Positions 23,663 to 35,361 of a stretch of 64,000 bases of DNA are shown here, piece after piece (position 1 is the stretch's first letter; every line of letters begins with the position of its first letter). The translations under genes and the position numbers were made by a program. The notes below the pieces were generated by a model. It saw nothing but the letters and a program-made list of their open reading frames with translations, was not told the origin of the DNA and searched no databases. The stretch is from Pyrenochaeta sp. MPI-SDFR-AT-0127 (lineage: Eukaryota; Ascomycota; Dothideomycetes; Pleosporales; Cucurbitariaceae): the NCBI GenBank assembly GCA_020747015.1, contig JAGTJM010000107.1:1-64000 (forward strand). Reading direction: 5' to 3'.

Positions 23663-26600
23663 CTTCACAACGGCCACCACCAAGAAACGGAAGACGGCGC
23701 AAGATTCACTGCGGGACGAAACCGCAGCGCAGGCACCGGATGTGGGCGTTGGAGTAGCGTCTCCTCGCTCCTCCCCGCACCCCTCTGCATCACCGCCGCG
23801 CTACCTCCCACCACACCTACACGACGAAGTTTTGGTCGAGCCCTCGAACGACTCTGGAAGTCTGTCAACGAGGGACAACTATACTGGGGCGAGCTCACCG
23901 AGCGAAGCCTACGCCAACTTGACGCTCGACAGCCGCGAGGGCTCCATGCCAGACGTCGAGCGCACCCAACCTGACCCACAACAGCAACGACGTCCTCCAC
24001 GATCGTCGTCGCCCGCCAAGCGGCCACACTCGGACATGGACGACGGGAAGATGGACGTCGACGCTTCAGCGTCTAGCACGCGCCGAAGTAGCGGACAGTC
24101 AAGCCCTCGTGCCACCAAAGCAACCCCGTCCGCGCCGGGGATGCTACAGCGTAGTGCACGAGCAACATCGGTAGAGATGGCAGACGCTCCCAACAGTGGT
24201 AGCTCAGAAACCGACGCCTCCAATGCTGGCTCCTCAGCTACGAGCGTCGATACCGCCCAGCAAATTGACCTCCCCAGCCTTGATGAGCAGGTGGCCCGAG
24301 TTATGACCATGATGGGAGGCGAGCTGAAAGAGCGACAGGAGGGCTATGTCATATCAGAAAAATGGCTAGAGCGAGTCTGGGCAAGAACTTCAGAAAACAT
24401 CAACAAACCGCAAGACTTTAGCAAGGACGCCACCGTAGGCCCAATTGGCCCAGTGGACAATTCAGGCCTCGTAGATAAAGAAGCCTTGCAAGACGATCTC
24501 GCGGATCAGCGAGGAGAAGACTTTGTTCCTCTCAGCAAGGCGGCGCAAATGGGCCAGGATTTCGAGCTACTACCTGCTAAGGCATGGGAGCTGGTCATTA
24601 GCTGGTATGGGCTCAAGGAAGGATCTCCCGTCATCCGTCGATATGCGCACAATACAGTACCGGACAAAAGTAGTGAAAACATCATTTATGAGCTCTTCCC
24701 TCCAATTCTTACAATACGTAAGGTACGAAAGTTGCCATCAACGACTCCAGAGAACGCCAGGCCCGCGGAGAAAATTGTCGCCAGCAGACACGAGAGTTTC
24801 CTGAGTTTTCTTGAGGTTGCGAAGAAGGCCACTGGCATTGACCTGAACAACAAGGTCCGAGTTTGGAGAATTCTAAAGGCTGCCTCGTCAGATGATACCC
24901 AACTACCTCAACCAGCTGGCATTCTGACGCCAGATGCTTCACCTCGTGACGGTTCGCCTGTCATGATCCAAACAACCCCCCTTGTCATGGATGTAGCAAG
25001 CTTCAATGGCCTAACATATGGAACCGAGCGTGAGCTAGTCACAGGCAAGGACGAGAAGGCGAATGAGGTTTTCAACGAGTCATTGACACTAGCCGAAGCT
25101 GGTCTTACCCAAGACCAAGTAATTGTGCTTGAAGAACATGACGATAAGGGCGAATACATATCAGACACAGCCAAGGTTGTACCCAATAACAAGACTGGCA
25201 CGCAAGCGAATAGAGCTCTGCAAAATTATCCTGACAGCGGGAGAAGCACACCTACATCTGGCGCTCTCACACGTGGAAGGACACGCACCGGCAAAGTACG
25301 TGGCCACGTTGGATTGACTAATCTTGGCAACACGTGCTATATGAATTCAGCCCTTCAATGTCTGCGTAGCGTTGAGGAATTGAGTATGTACTTTTTGAAC
25401 AAAAAGTGGCAGGATGAGGTCAATACCAATAACCCTATTGGTCATAAGGGAGCTATTGCGAAGGTGTACGCGTCACTCTTAAATAGCATCTACGACGTGG
25501 GCAACATGTCTTCATTCTCCCCCAAAAACTTCAAGCAGACGCTTGGCAAGGCCAATAGCCTGTTTTCTGGTTATGGTCAACAGGACTCCCAAGAGTTTGT
25601 GAGCTGGCTAGTCGATGCATTACACGAAGACCTGAATCGGGTTCATGAGAAGCCGTATCGAGAGAACCCTGATTCTGATGACAACACCTTCCGTGACCCT
25701 GAGGCTATCAAGCAATTGGGGGAAACCTACAGAGACAATCACCGCGCGCGTAACAATTCCGTCTCAATGGACCTGTTCAGTGGTACGTACAGTAGAGGGC
25801 GAAAGCTAATGGCGACCTTCCTCCCTTCCATTGCATTTGATCAACACATTGAACTTCGAATCACTTTAAAGTTGACCAATCATGCAGGTTTCTATAAGAA
25901 TACGATGGTTTGTCCGGAGTGCGATAAGGTCAGCATCACGTTTGATCCATATAGCCAACTCACCCTGCAGCTTCCCATTGAGCAGACTTGGACTCACACA
26001 GTTACGTATGTTCCACTGTACGCCAAACCTTTCCAGATCGAGGTGGATCTCGACAAGAATGCTACGATCAAAACTTTGAAAGAGTACATTGGGAAACGAG
26101 GCGGAGGTGTAGCAGCATCTCACTTGATGGCATCGGAGGTCTATAGCCACAAGTTCTACCGGCACCTTGACGATAAACTCACCATTGCAGAGTCCAATAT
26201 TGGAATCAGGGATGATATATATTTTTACGAACTGGATAACGCGCCCAGCAACTGGCCTGCCCCAAAAAAGAAAGGTTCAAGATACAAGACGTACTCTCTC
26301 TTGCATGGTTCTTCTGACGAAGACATACCGGATATGGTATCACCACTGCACGATCGAGTCTTGATCCCGGTATTCCACCGCGGTCCCAGCGTGTCATCGT
26401 ATAGAGCGCAGAACTATGCCATGGCACTGTGGCCATTCTATATCGTCTTGACACGTGAAGAAGCAAAAGATTATGATACCATACTTCGAAAAGTTCTTGC
26501 TAAAGTCGCGCAATCAACTACCAGACCAATATTGACTGAACTCAGCGCACCATCCTTGAATCAGTCACGTTCTAGTTCTGATGTTGTTCTAACAACAGAA

Positions 26601-28569
26601 GAAGATGCCTCACCGAACGACCCGCAAGTTAAAGATGGATCCATTGAGGGCGAAGACATGATTGAAGTTACAATGACAGACCCGGTGGAGGAATCTCAAC
26701 CAGTAGGGGATCAGAATGCTGTACCCAAAGTACTGCGATCGGGCAGCTACATTCACCCAGAGTTCCGACAACTCTTCGAATTGAAGCACATTCGGAAAAG
26801 CAATGAGATTGTCACAACTGGTTGGAGCACCGTGGATCATTCAAAAGCTCTTGAGCCAATCACGAAGCGTATTCGCGTGCCACCATCACGAGAGGAGTCG
26901 GTTCAGTCATCCCCGGCTGGGAGTGAGGGCTCCTCAAGCGATGAAGATGACAACTCTTTACCTGCTGTTGATGCTGACATTGCGATTGAAGCTGCAAACG
27001 TTAGCAGCGACGAAGAGATGCAGTCAATCGAAACTGAAACGCCATCCTTCTCTAGAGGGGGCCGACAAAATAAGAAAAAGAGTAAAAGGCAAAGAAAGCA
27101 AGAGAGAAAACAGGAGCGTAAGCATAGGGCTAATAAGAATTTCAAGAAAGGAAAGGTTCCCGAGCAGCCTAATTGCCTAGACTTTCCTGACGATGACACT
27201 GACGCGAGCTTGATTCGAATGGGTGAGGCTTTGGTCCTCGAATGGAATCCTGAAGCATACGACGCCCTTTTTGGTGGCAGCTCGAATGATGATCCCCGTG
27301 GCCAGGATGCTCTGAAATCCCTTGAAACTCTTGAAGATGCCGAGATTCGAGAGAGAAAAGAGAAGCGTGCCACGCGCCGAAAACACGGCATCACGTTAGA
27401 GGAATGCTTTACCGAGTCTTCAAAGAGTGAGGTGCTGTCAGAAGATAATGCATGGTACTGTAACCGGTGCAAAGAGCTCCGGCGTGCAACGAAGACGCTG
27501 GATATCTGGACCGTACCTGATATACTCATTATACACCTCAAGCGATTCAGTGGTCATCGGTCGTTTCGGGACAAGATCGAAGAACTTGTGGATTTTCCTG
27601 TAGAGGGCTTGGATCTCTCTGGCAAAGTTGGGTTCCCCGAGGGCAAAGACCTCACGTACGACTTGTTTGCGGTGGACAATCATTACGGCGGGCTCGGAGG
27701 TGGTCACTATACAGCCACTGCGCAAAACTTCTTTGATAAGCAGTGGTACGATTACAATGGTAAGTTGGTCACGCGTTTACGTATTGCACTACACAAAGTC
27801 TTTCCACTTCTTGTGCTGTAATCAGATGGGGACTATCAAGGCACCAGGGCTGACCCGAGCAGATTCCATTGTATCCCGCTGCGATTCGGGCCAAAAAGCC
27901 GTAAGCCGTGCCGCATACCTCTTGTTTTACCGACGCCGCTCCCCTTACCCTTTAGGGCCACCTTCTTTACAACAAGTAGTTGCCGCCGAAAGCAGCCCCG
28001 ACTCTGAAGATGAAAATGACACCGAGAACGACACTCGATCTCGTTCACCGGCGGGAAACGGCTTGCGCCTCGGCGATTCGTCCCGCAGTGGGTCGTCGAG
28101 CGCTGGCGCAGTCGTAGCGGGAGCAGGAGCCCTGCGCGGGGATGGCTTTCAGCTATCAGCTCAAGGGAGTCGTCTAAAGAACGCAGCAGGAGTAGAGAGC
28201 CTGAGCGAGGATGAGATGGATATGCCACCCCCGGCTTACACTGATGAAGGCTTCCACGATGCCGAAACAGATTATATTGGCGATGTGTATGCGCCACTAA
28301 ATCGATACGACGAACCCAACTGGAGTTTTGATACCCTGAGTCATTCCAGGAGTATCGAGCGTGACTTCGATGACACAGCATCCGACACACCTAATCTGGG
28401 TTCTGTTGGCGCGGACGAGCTCGAGAACCGCCTTATTGAGGACTTTGGTGATGATGTCATGGGTACTAGACCTGGCGTCTCGACTCCTACCGAAGGTATA
28501 CAAGCGACCCTAGGACCAGGTGAAGACGGCGATGACGATGTTGCCGAAATTCGACTCAGGAATGATTGA
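23663..28569 (+). CDS. Ubiquitin carboxyl-terminal hydrolase with DUSP domain (USP4/USP15, yeast Ubp12 class)
   Basis: The main frame ends at 27759; a 103-bp intron (GTAAGT to CAG at 27862) leads to 27863..28569. The frame is open from an acceptor-like TTAG at 23662 with no ATG before 23946, so the start codon lies in an undetected upstream exon or at 23946. About 1575 codons are counted from 23742. Order: disordered Ser-rich N terminus; DUSP domain (about 190-310, counted from 23742); ubiquitin-like stretch; Cys box GLTNLGNTCYMNSALQCL (about 523); long insert with a very basic KKSKRQRKQERK segment, a likely nuclear signal; CNRCKE zinc pair; His box GGLGGGHYTATAQNF (about 1316); then YDYND across the intron, and a Ser/acidic tail. 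It removes ubiquitin from proteins. The insert between catalytic halves is typical of this class. Confidence 0.92.
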
Positions 28570-30226
28570 TCCTTGGAGGAAGTTATTGGTAGTCTGCCAA
28601 TAAATGGGCGCATGAGGTATAGGCGGCGTATTTGCGGTCTGATGTTGGGGACCTAGTGTCTTGTACTACAATAGCCTGTTCACTCGAAAATCATCACATG
28701 TGGACATCTTCCACGCCTTCGACGACTTGCTTTCAGCAAATACGTAGTGCTGTGCAGAAAGACGGGCTAAAACCTGTGTGAACGTTGCGAATGAGGGAAG
28801 GGTACCCGTACAGCAGAACCTCAAAGATATGACATCTGATCGAGAGGTCAAAGTATAGCTGACGGGGTACATGGAGGGGAAAGGGGGGGCCCTGATGATG
28901 AGGCTGATTGATGCGAAGGGGCTTTTCTTTAGCGCATTGGCAGGTGTTAACACCGGATTGGTAGCGTACGTGAAAATCGTACATAAGTGAATTGAGGTTT
29001 TGATTAGCGTCGTGGTGTATCGTCGATAGTCGAAAAATTTAGTAACCTGGCTCTGTCTATGGTCCTGAAGTAGGATTTTCGTACGGTTGATGATGGAAAG
29101 GGATAGATTAGTTCGCAGATACTACAAATCGCTCGTTCATTTCGTCAGCCTTTGTTAAAAGTTAGTATCACCATAGGCGCGCCACACTCTGACACTGTCT
29201 CAAAGTTTTCCTTGTCACACTTTCTTCGCCAACGTGGACAACGTCACATGTTCCTTTTAATACTGTCTACCTTGGAAAAGCGCACAAGACAGAGTATAGA
29301 CAAGTCCTTAACATGATAAGCATACACCAACATCTAAGCAGGACGCGAACTCGATACCCCATATTAGCTCACGCATATAGTCCTTGCGGAACAAAACGAA
29401 ATGCTTGTTAAGGCCACATTTGTGATGTGAAGAGATGAAATACTTCTCACGCAGTGCTATGTTTGATAATAGAGTTAAATGAGTGAAAGCGACATGCCAA
29501 GTTCAGAGAGCTTTGTTAAATATGCCTGTTCTTGCTACTTGCCACACTATCCGACTTCTAGAACTTGTTCATCAGCAGTTTTCCCTCCTAACAACATTGC
29601 AGTAAAAATATTGCTGTCGAACTAAGTCAAGAACTCTCACACCTTGTTGCGGCAATGGCAACTGAGTAGTAGAGACGATATGAAAAATATAATAATTTGT
29701 TGGCCCACCATCTCACGAAAACGCTTTCGGGAGCATCGATACGTCAGAGGAACCGTAGATTCGTGACGAAATACAGTATATGCAATCTTGGCCATCTTTG
29801 GGCACTCACCAAACTCATACATTTAGGTTTTGCTATCGACGGTCCGGAACTTTCACATACAAGTTTTGAAAATGAGGCAGAAGCGATCTGCAGATGAACG
29901 CGGATGCAAAATGGAAAGTACATCAATGGGTAATGATGTAGAGGGTGCTATATTCAAAGTTGAGAGCTAGAGAAGGCATGCCTCGAAATTACCGAAAGTT
30001 ATTTTGTACATGGGATCACGGACTCTAGGGCAGCTAAAGGAAGGGTGGTGAAATCCAATGGCACATCCAAAACCAGATAACCATGTTTGGAGCTTGGTGC
30101 TTAGGAAGCACGCAATGAACATAGTATTTCGATCTACTAGGCAATGGAGAAAATTTATCTCCGTAGTATTCCTTCTGCAAAAGGGATCTCTTGTGACCCT
30201 CAAAAATAGTCTAAGACGTTTCTTGC
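28570..30226. other. Intergenic region
   Basis: 1.66 kb between the USP stop and the xylanase stop. Many short frames, none with domain features. No RNA or repeat recognised. Confidence 0.5.
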
Positions 30227-30973
30227 CTAAGGTCCGTTGACTGTAATTGCAGCAGACCCGCTGCTTTTATACCCTTCCGTTGCAAGAATTTGATAATTAT
30301 GTGTGCCAAGCTTTTGCCCATATTTTGCCCAGGCATCAAAATGGTTTTTGACGGTAATAGTGCCTCCCACGCGCTTGCTCGTCCTAACTGACCAGAATTG
30401 CTGAAACGTGGCAGTGCCGTCGATGGAAGGTTGGTTGGTCCTCGTCGTTTGCAGAATGTCGTATGTGCCGCCGTCGGAAGTAACGGTACCTTTCTTCTGA
30501 GCAGCAGAAGATGGGTTGTAGCTGCCATACGCTTCAACAATGTAGTATTCGATCAAAGGGTTGCGAGTCCATCCATATAGCGATACATAGCTGTTTACAT
30601 TGGCAGCGTTCCATGTACCACTGTATGTAACAACACGCTCACCGCCGGGGTTCCTTTGCTAAATCAGCACTTCCACGTATGTGACTTATGCTAGAGCGCC
30701 ATACCATCCCTTGCCAGCAACGAAATTGCCGACATTGCTCCACGTGACGTCGTATTTTCCGCCGCCGCCATTGTTGTAAGTGACAGAACCTTGATTATCG
30801 GTCCAGAAACTATAGAAAAAACCATTGTTGGTACCAGTACCTGCGGGGGTTGCCCGGGTAGTAAGGTTACTGGGCTCATCACGCGCTTCTGCTGCCAGAA
30901 TAAGATTGAGCGGTGAAGCAAAGGTGGCACTGGCACTGCAGAACGCAAGAAAAGTAGGAGTGAGAATGACCAT
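30227..30973 (-). CDS. GH11 endo-1,4-beta-xylanase, secreted
   Basis: Exons 30973..30705 and 30653..30227 (51-bp intron ending in AAG) give 231 aa. The N terminus is a hydrophobic signal peptide (to about residue 20) followed by a short propeptide. The mature GH11 jelly roll starts near GTNNGFFYSFWTD. Two active-site signatures are intact: NPLIEYYIVEAYGSY with nucleophile E125, and ILATEGYKSSGSA with acid/base E216. The acceptor at 30654 is chosen because only it restores GKGWNPGGERVVTYSG. The enzyme cuts the xylan backbone of plant cell walls outside the cell. No carbohydrate-binding module. Confidence 0.95.
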
Positions 30974-31030
30974 ATCCGTTGCTTAGCTGATAGTTATTTA
31001 GTGCAGTTCATGGCTTGGATCTAAACGTCC

Positions 31031-31037
31031 TTTTATA
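31031..31037 (-). promoter_or_regulatory. TATA box of the GH11 xylanase gene
   Basis: TATAAAA on the minus strand, about 60 bp upstream of the start at 30973, a usual position for a strongly regulated secreted-enzyme gene. Confidence 0.5.
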
Positions 31038-32006
31038 ACTTTCACATAGGAAACCTAGATTGATTTGGCCAGTTGACTGATACCTCGGTCCAAAGGGGCC
31101 GCCCGGAAAATCAAAGCAGGATAACTCGTTGAAATAGAAATTAATGCTATACATTCTGCCGATAGACCTGTGGGTTGCATGATCCTGTTACCCGTCATGT
31201 GCCATGAAGTGGTTTACAGGGCTAGCGGGGCAGGCCACCGGTTATTTGCGCCCGAGCCTTGCCTTCTAGGCTATGAATTGATGATGGTCCGGCATTGAAA
31301 CATGACATATCTGACGTGGACATGCTTCGGGATATCTGGTCATGCTATATGTCCTTTAGAGAGCCGTACACCAAGAGAAATGTAGTTATTGTCTTGGTTT
31401 AGGCAATGAGACTTCATTTTGTCGACCCTACAAAGAGCTGGACCTGACCAAGGATAGCCTGGCCCTACATTTGCGGTCAAAATCGTGTATCATGACCGAG
31501 CCTAACGTCAAGCTCAACTTAGACCCGTACCCGTAGGACCCTCATCATATCAAGGCAATCTACACGCCACCACTAGCCTGTGTCCAATATAGACATCTTG
31601 GCATAGGCTTCATCGAGATTGTGATAGGCCAAGTACACAACAATGGAGTTGAGAAAAGCCTTTTTGCCCAGAACCAAGCATTTAACCGGTTCAGGGTATT
31701 TGGGGCTTTCGAGCAGGCGAGCAGGCCTTGTGTATCACTTCACACGGCTACTTCGCCATGACTATATTGTGCTTGCAAAGTCGATGCGGGGAAGGCGGAT
31801 ATGGCTTGAATAGGACGGCCAGCTGACAAGAAAAATAGCAGGCTGGTCAGGACCACAGATTCGCAAGTTGACGGCTCATGGTGGCACGGAGCGACAAGGG
31901 AAAGTACTTTGACATTGCATACTATGTCATTATATCATGGGGTATCTCCAAAAGAAACTTGTCCAGCGTCACGCCAACCGTGTCTTTGTTCAATAAATCG
32001 CTCACA
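31038..32006. other. Intergenic region upstream of the xylanase
   Basis: Nearly 1 kb, expected to hold the xylanase upstream control region. A few GGCTA words occur (around 31225 and 31268), but they are too short to be called XlnR sites. No gene seen. Confidence 0.45.
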
Positions 32007-33056
32007 CTACTGTCGGTCGTTCCAAAGTCGATCGACGATCTGGAATACAGCGGTCACCAACTTCATCGCATCAGCATCGATGTGCTTCCCGAAACGTTGC
32101 TGTATCTTGTCTGGATGCCAACGCACCCTCTCAACCTTGAGTGTCGCAAGAGAATCGTCCTTCCAAGTGCTTGAACCCCGCAGAAAGCGCTCAATCTCCT
32201 CTTTTGACACGTGGCTTGCCTTGCCCGAAACCACGGGCCATGGTATCACATCAAACATCTTTGACGCTGCCCCTGGTGTATCGTTTTGCGCCGTTTTCAA
32301 GTCGTCCCACTTCTTCAAGTACATGTCCCAAGCAGCTTGAGCTGCTTTGATTTTCTTCCGCTCTTCGCCCCGCCGAAGAGTCTCTTGCATGCGCTGCCGT
32401 ATTGTTTCCCTTTCTGCTTCCTCGTGTGCAAACTCCGCATTAAATTGGTGCTGCTGGTCTTTCTTCTTCTGGCGCGACTTTTCTCGTGCTTCCCGCTCTT
32501 CGAGGATATGTTGGTGACTCTTCTCCCACATCTTAGTGCGTACATATTCTGCATATTCTTCCTCGTTCATGCGCTCGAGTTTCCCGTCCGGACCTGGCTT
32601 CATGATAGGATATACGTGAACAGGTTGGCCATATACGCCTTCCCAATAGGCGGCGCCCTCATCGTCTGCGAGGGCGTCGAAGAGGGACTCGCGGAATGCG
32701 TCGTCAGGGCCTGCTCGGGGGGAGCTAGCAGTTGTCGCGCCCAAGTCATCATAGAGTGATTCGCGGTAGCGGTGGTCGGGGTCATAATACTCTCCATCCC
32801 GGGTGTTCGTAATATATTGGTCGACTTGAGAGGTGCGTTGGTGGTGTCTGCGCCTCCGATCCCGATGGCTTCGCCGTGTCTTGCCATTCCTGTGTGGTCC
32901 GCGATGTTTTGTTGCACGATTTTCGGAATCCTCATGATGATTGCCCTTGTCGTGGCAATTTGAGCTGCGCTGCGCACCCGATTTGAAGCGGAACCGGGAA
33001 GCCTTGGCCTTGTTGTACACCCCTTCTGCTGGCGCATCACTAGCCTGCTCCTCCAT
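32007..33056 (-). CDS. NFKBIL1-like protein with J-like HPD segment
   Basis: A single exon gives 349 aa. The N-terminal part is rich in Arg/His/Ser (RS-like, RRSHRDRRRRHHQR). The middle is a charged coiled coil (about 180-260), and the end is a compact domain with WPVVSGKASHVSKEEIERFL, then RVRWHPDKIQQRFG with the J-domain tripeptide HPD near residue 312. This end matches the C-terminal region of NF-kappa-B inhibitor-like protein 1 as I know it; animal NFKBIL1 has been tied to RNA processing. No ankyrin repeats are visible. Divergent from the NSRP1-like gene with only 217 bp between starts. Function in fungi uncertain. Confidence 0.75.
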   Translation of the reverse strand: MEEQASDAPAEGVYNKAKASRFRFKSGAQRSSNCHDKGNHHEDSENRATKHRGPHRNGKTRRSHRDRRRRHHQRTSQVDQYITNTRDGEYYDPDHRYRESLYDDLGATTASSPRAGPDDAFRESLFDALADDEGAAYWEGVYGQPVHVYPIMKPGPDGKLERMNEEEYAEYVRTKMWEKSHQHILEEREAREKSRQKKKDQQHQFNAEFAHEEAERETIRQRMQETLRRGEERKKIKAAQAAWDMYLKKWDDLKTAQNDTPGAASKMFDVIPWPVVSGKASHVSKEEIERFLRGSSTWKDDSLATLKVERVRWHPDKIQQRFGKHIDADAMKLVTAVFQIVDRLWNDRQ

Positions 33057-33273
33057 GGTGAGAAATCTGATGCAATAACTGCCAGGTGTGCATGGGAATC
33101 ATCACATGGACTGCTCGCCGTTGTGGGAGAGCAGGATGACGCAGAGAGGAGCACGTCAAAGAACAGGGTGCGGAGGTGATGCGGGCAATCGCCTCTCTCA
33201 CTGGTTCACTCCGCCTTGGCATTCACGTCTCATCTCGCCAGCCGCCACCGCAGCTCCACAAGCAACTCTAAAC

Positions 33274-34506
33274 ATGTCTTTCAAGTTTGGGCTTAACGTG
33301 AAGAATAAGGCTAGAAATTTGCCCGCAAAGCCTGCCGCCAGGCTCGCTGGGGGCAAGAAGAAGGCGCTGTGGGACGAGGAAGACGACGTCGACGACAATG
33401 TGAAAGACAAAGCGAAGGCCTCGGATGGCGTCCAAGATGTTGGGGAATTCGTCTTGGAAGACATTGCCGTCTCCTCGTCTGCAATCTCAAAACAGGTGCC
33501 TTCCAAGCCGAGGAGGGGACAACCGCCAGTTCTGCCAACGCGGAGATCAAAGCCAAAGGAAGGTGATCCCACCACCATGGGATATTCAGCAAGCGCACAA
33601 GAGGCCGAAAGGCGGGCGCAGGAAGCTATAGAAGTCGATGCGACAATATACGACTACGACACCGCTTACGATGCTCTGCATGCCAAGAGTGCCGCCAGAG
33701 CAGCAGCAGAACGGGAAGACTCGCTGCAGCGAAAGCCAAAGTACATGGACAGCCTCTTCGAGTCGGCTGAACAGCGGAAGAAGGACCAGATAAGGGCGCG
33801 GGACAAGCTGCTACAACGGGAAAGAGAAGCTGAGGGTGATGAATATGCTGACAAGGAGAAGTTTGTCACAGGTGCATATAAAGCGCAACAGGAAGAGTCG
33901 CGGAAGGCAGAGGAAGAGGACAAGAAGCGACAGGAGGCCGAAGACGAGAAGAAGAAAAAGTTTGGAATGCAAGGATTTCACAAGCAGATGTTGATGGAAC
34001 AGGAACAAAGACATCAAGAGGCTGTCGATGCCGCTGCTCAAGCGTTAAAGGAAGGCGTCAAGCCAATCGTTCATGACGAGACGGAGCAAACAGATGCTAA
34101 GATTGTTGAGGAGCTGCGAAAGCAAGGTAAGCATGTCATTTTGAATGATGAAGGGCAGGTCGCGGACAAACGACAGCTGCTTAATGCCGGGTTGAACATT
34201 ATCGCGAAACCAAAGCCAGCTTCGACTCTATCTATGGCATCGGCACGGACAATTGCGACTCAGTCAAACTACCAGGCTCCGAAGCCAGAACGTAATGCGC
34301 AGCGAGAACGACAGACACAGATGATCGCCGAGCAGATTGAGCTTGCGAATAAACGGAAAGCCGACGAAGAGGCAGAGGAGCAAGCAAAGCTGCAGCATGC
34401 GAGCAAGAGCCAAAAGACAGCGACTGAAATCAGTAGCGCAAAAGAGCGATACCTTCAGCGAAAGAAAGACGCAGCGGCGGCGAAAGCGGCCGCTCTCGGA
34501 CAATGA
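33274..34506 (+). CDS. NSRP1/CCDC55-like nuclear speckle splicing regulator
   Basis: A single exon from ATG 33274 (preceded by CTAAAC) gives 410 aa; the frame is open upstream but the extension has no features. It starts MSFKFGLNVKNKA. A conserved N-terminal half includes YDYDTAYDALHAKS and KPKYMDSLFESAEQRK (about 127-180), the NSRP1 (DUF2040) block. A long charged coiled coil follows (about 185-290), then a basic Ala/Lys tail. Animal NSRP1 sits in nuclear speckles and affects alternative splicing. Shares a short bidirectional promoter with the NFKBIL1-like gene. Confidence 0.85.
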   Translation: MSFKFGLNVKNKARNLPAKPAARLAGGKKKALWDEEDDVDDNVKDKAKASDGVQDVGEFVLEDIAVSSSAISKQVPSKPRRGQPPVLPTRRSKPKEGDPTTMGYSASAQEAERRAQEAIEVDATIYDYDTAYDALHAKSAARAAAEREDSLQRKPKYMDSLFESAEQRKKDQIRARDKLLQREREAEGDEYADKEKFVTGAYKAQQEESRKAEEEDKKRQEAEDEKKKKFGMQGFHKQMLMEQEQRHQEAVDAAAQALKEGVKPIVHDETEQTDAKIVEELRKQGKHVILNDEGQVADKRQLLNAGLNIIAKPKPASTLSMASARTIATQSNYQAPKPERNAQRERQTQMIAEQIELANKRKADEEAEEQAKLQHASKSQKTATEISSAKERYLQRKKDAAAAKAAALGQ

Positions 34507-35361
34507 TGGATTGACCTGGCCTTGAAATATCACATTTGGCGCTTTTGAGACGCTGCTTCCAAAAAGCTAGCTCTTTCTAACGTAGATGTCCTTTGATTTC
34601 CATCTATTTTATCGTTCCTGGGCCCTTGGACTCCTCAAATTCCCCATTTATTTACCATCACACTGTTATCATACTCATGAATTCCAATAAAAATTATATT
34701 GTGCGAGTCATGGAATGCCGGGATGTATTCATACGAAGGCAGCCGCACGCAACCACTTGGAGGTCTTTTTGATCATGGTGCATCGAGCATTACAGATTAG
34801 GTGCGGCGCCTTGATACTTTATCATCACGACTGGAACCCATGAGTTCTACGAATTGTGCTAGCTCAGGAGTGACTGTAATGTGCCAGCTATCCATCGTTA
34901 TTATATTCGTCCAAAATCCCAATCACGGTCATGTTCGAGTGTCATCATGTACAAAATGTTGGCAGGTTTCATGAAGACTCACTGTTGGCCCCCGTGTGTA
35001 AAGCAGAGACTTGAATTAAAAGTCCTCATTTCGTTTGCTTGCTGCGTCTAAGAGATGCCCTCTGAAGGCCGCTTAGAAAACCAAAGAATCTAATGCAAAA
35101 ATCTAGCATGCAGCGATAGAATTTGAACTAGGCCAATCAAATGGATACATATTACAATTGAGCTGGACCAATGACAGCGAAAATGGGGCGCGGTCTTTGG
35201 GACACGTTGGGCAGTACAGCAACCCTTGAAAAGCTCGTCGGTAAAAGAAGCTAATCGTTGACATACAGTCTGGAACATATCCTTCGGACATTTCTAGAGT
35301 TCTGTAGGTGCCTCACCACCATGTACCTCTTCAAACATACCTTTCGTCTAGATAATTCTCC
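34507..35361. other. Convergent intergenic region
   Basis: Between two gene ends (NSRP1-like stop and SET-protein stop). No gene, RNA or repeat supported. Confidence 0.5.

Noticed and set aside
26903..27541. 212-aa minus-strand frame inside the ubiquitin protease gene
   Set aside because: Mirror of the Lys/Glu/Ser-rich insert (reads as Ser/Leu/Phe-rich); no independent evidence.
28570..32006. Secondary-metabolite or effector cluster around the xylanase
   Set aside because: Apart from the xylanase no biosynthetic enzyme, regulator or second secreted protein is present.
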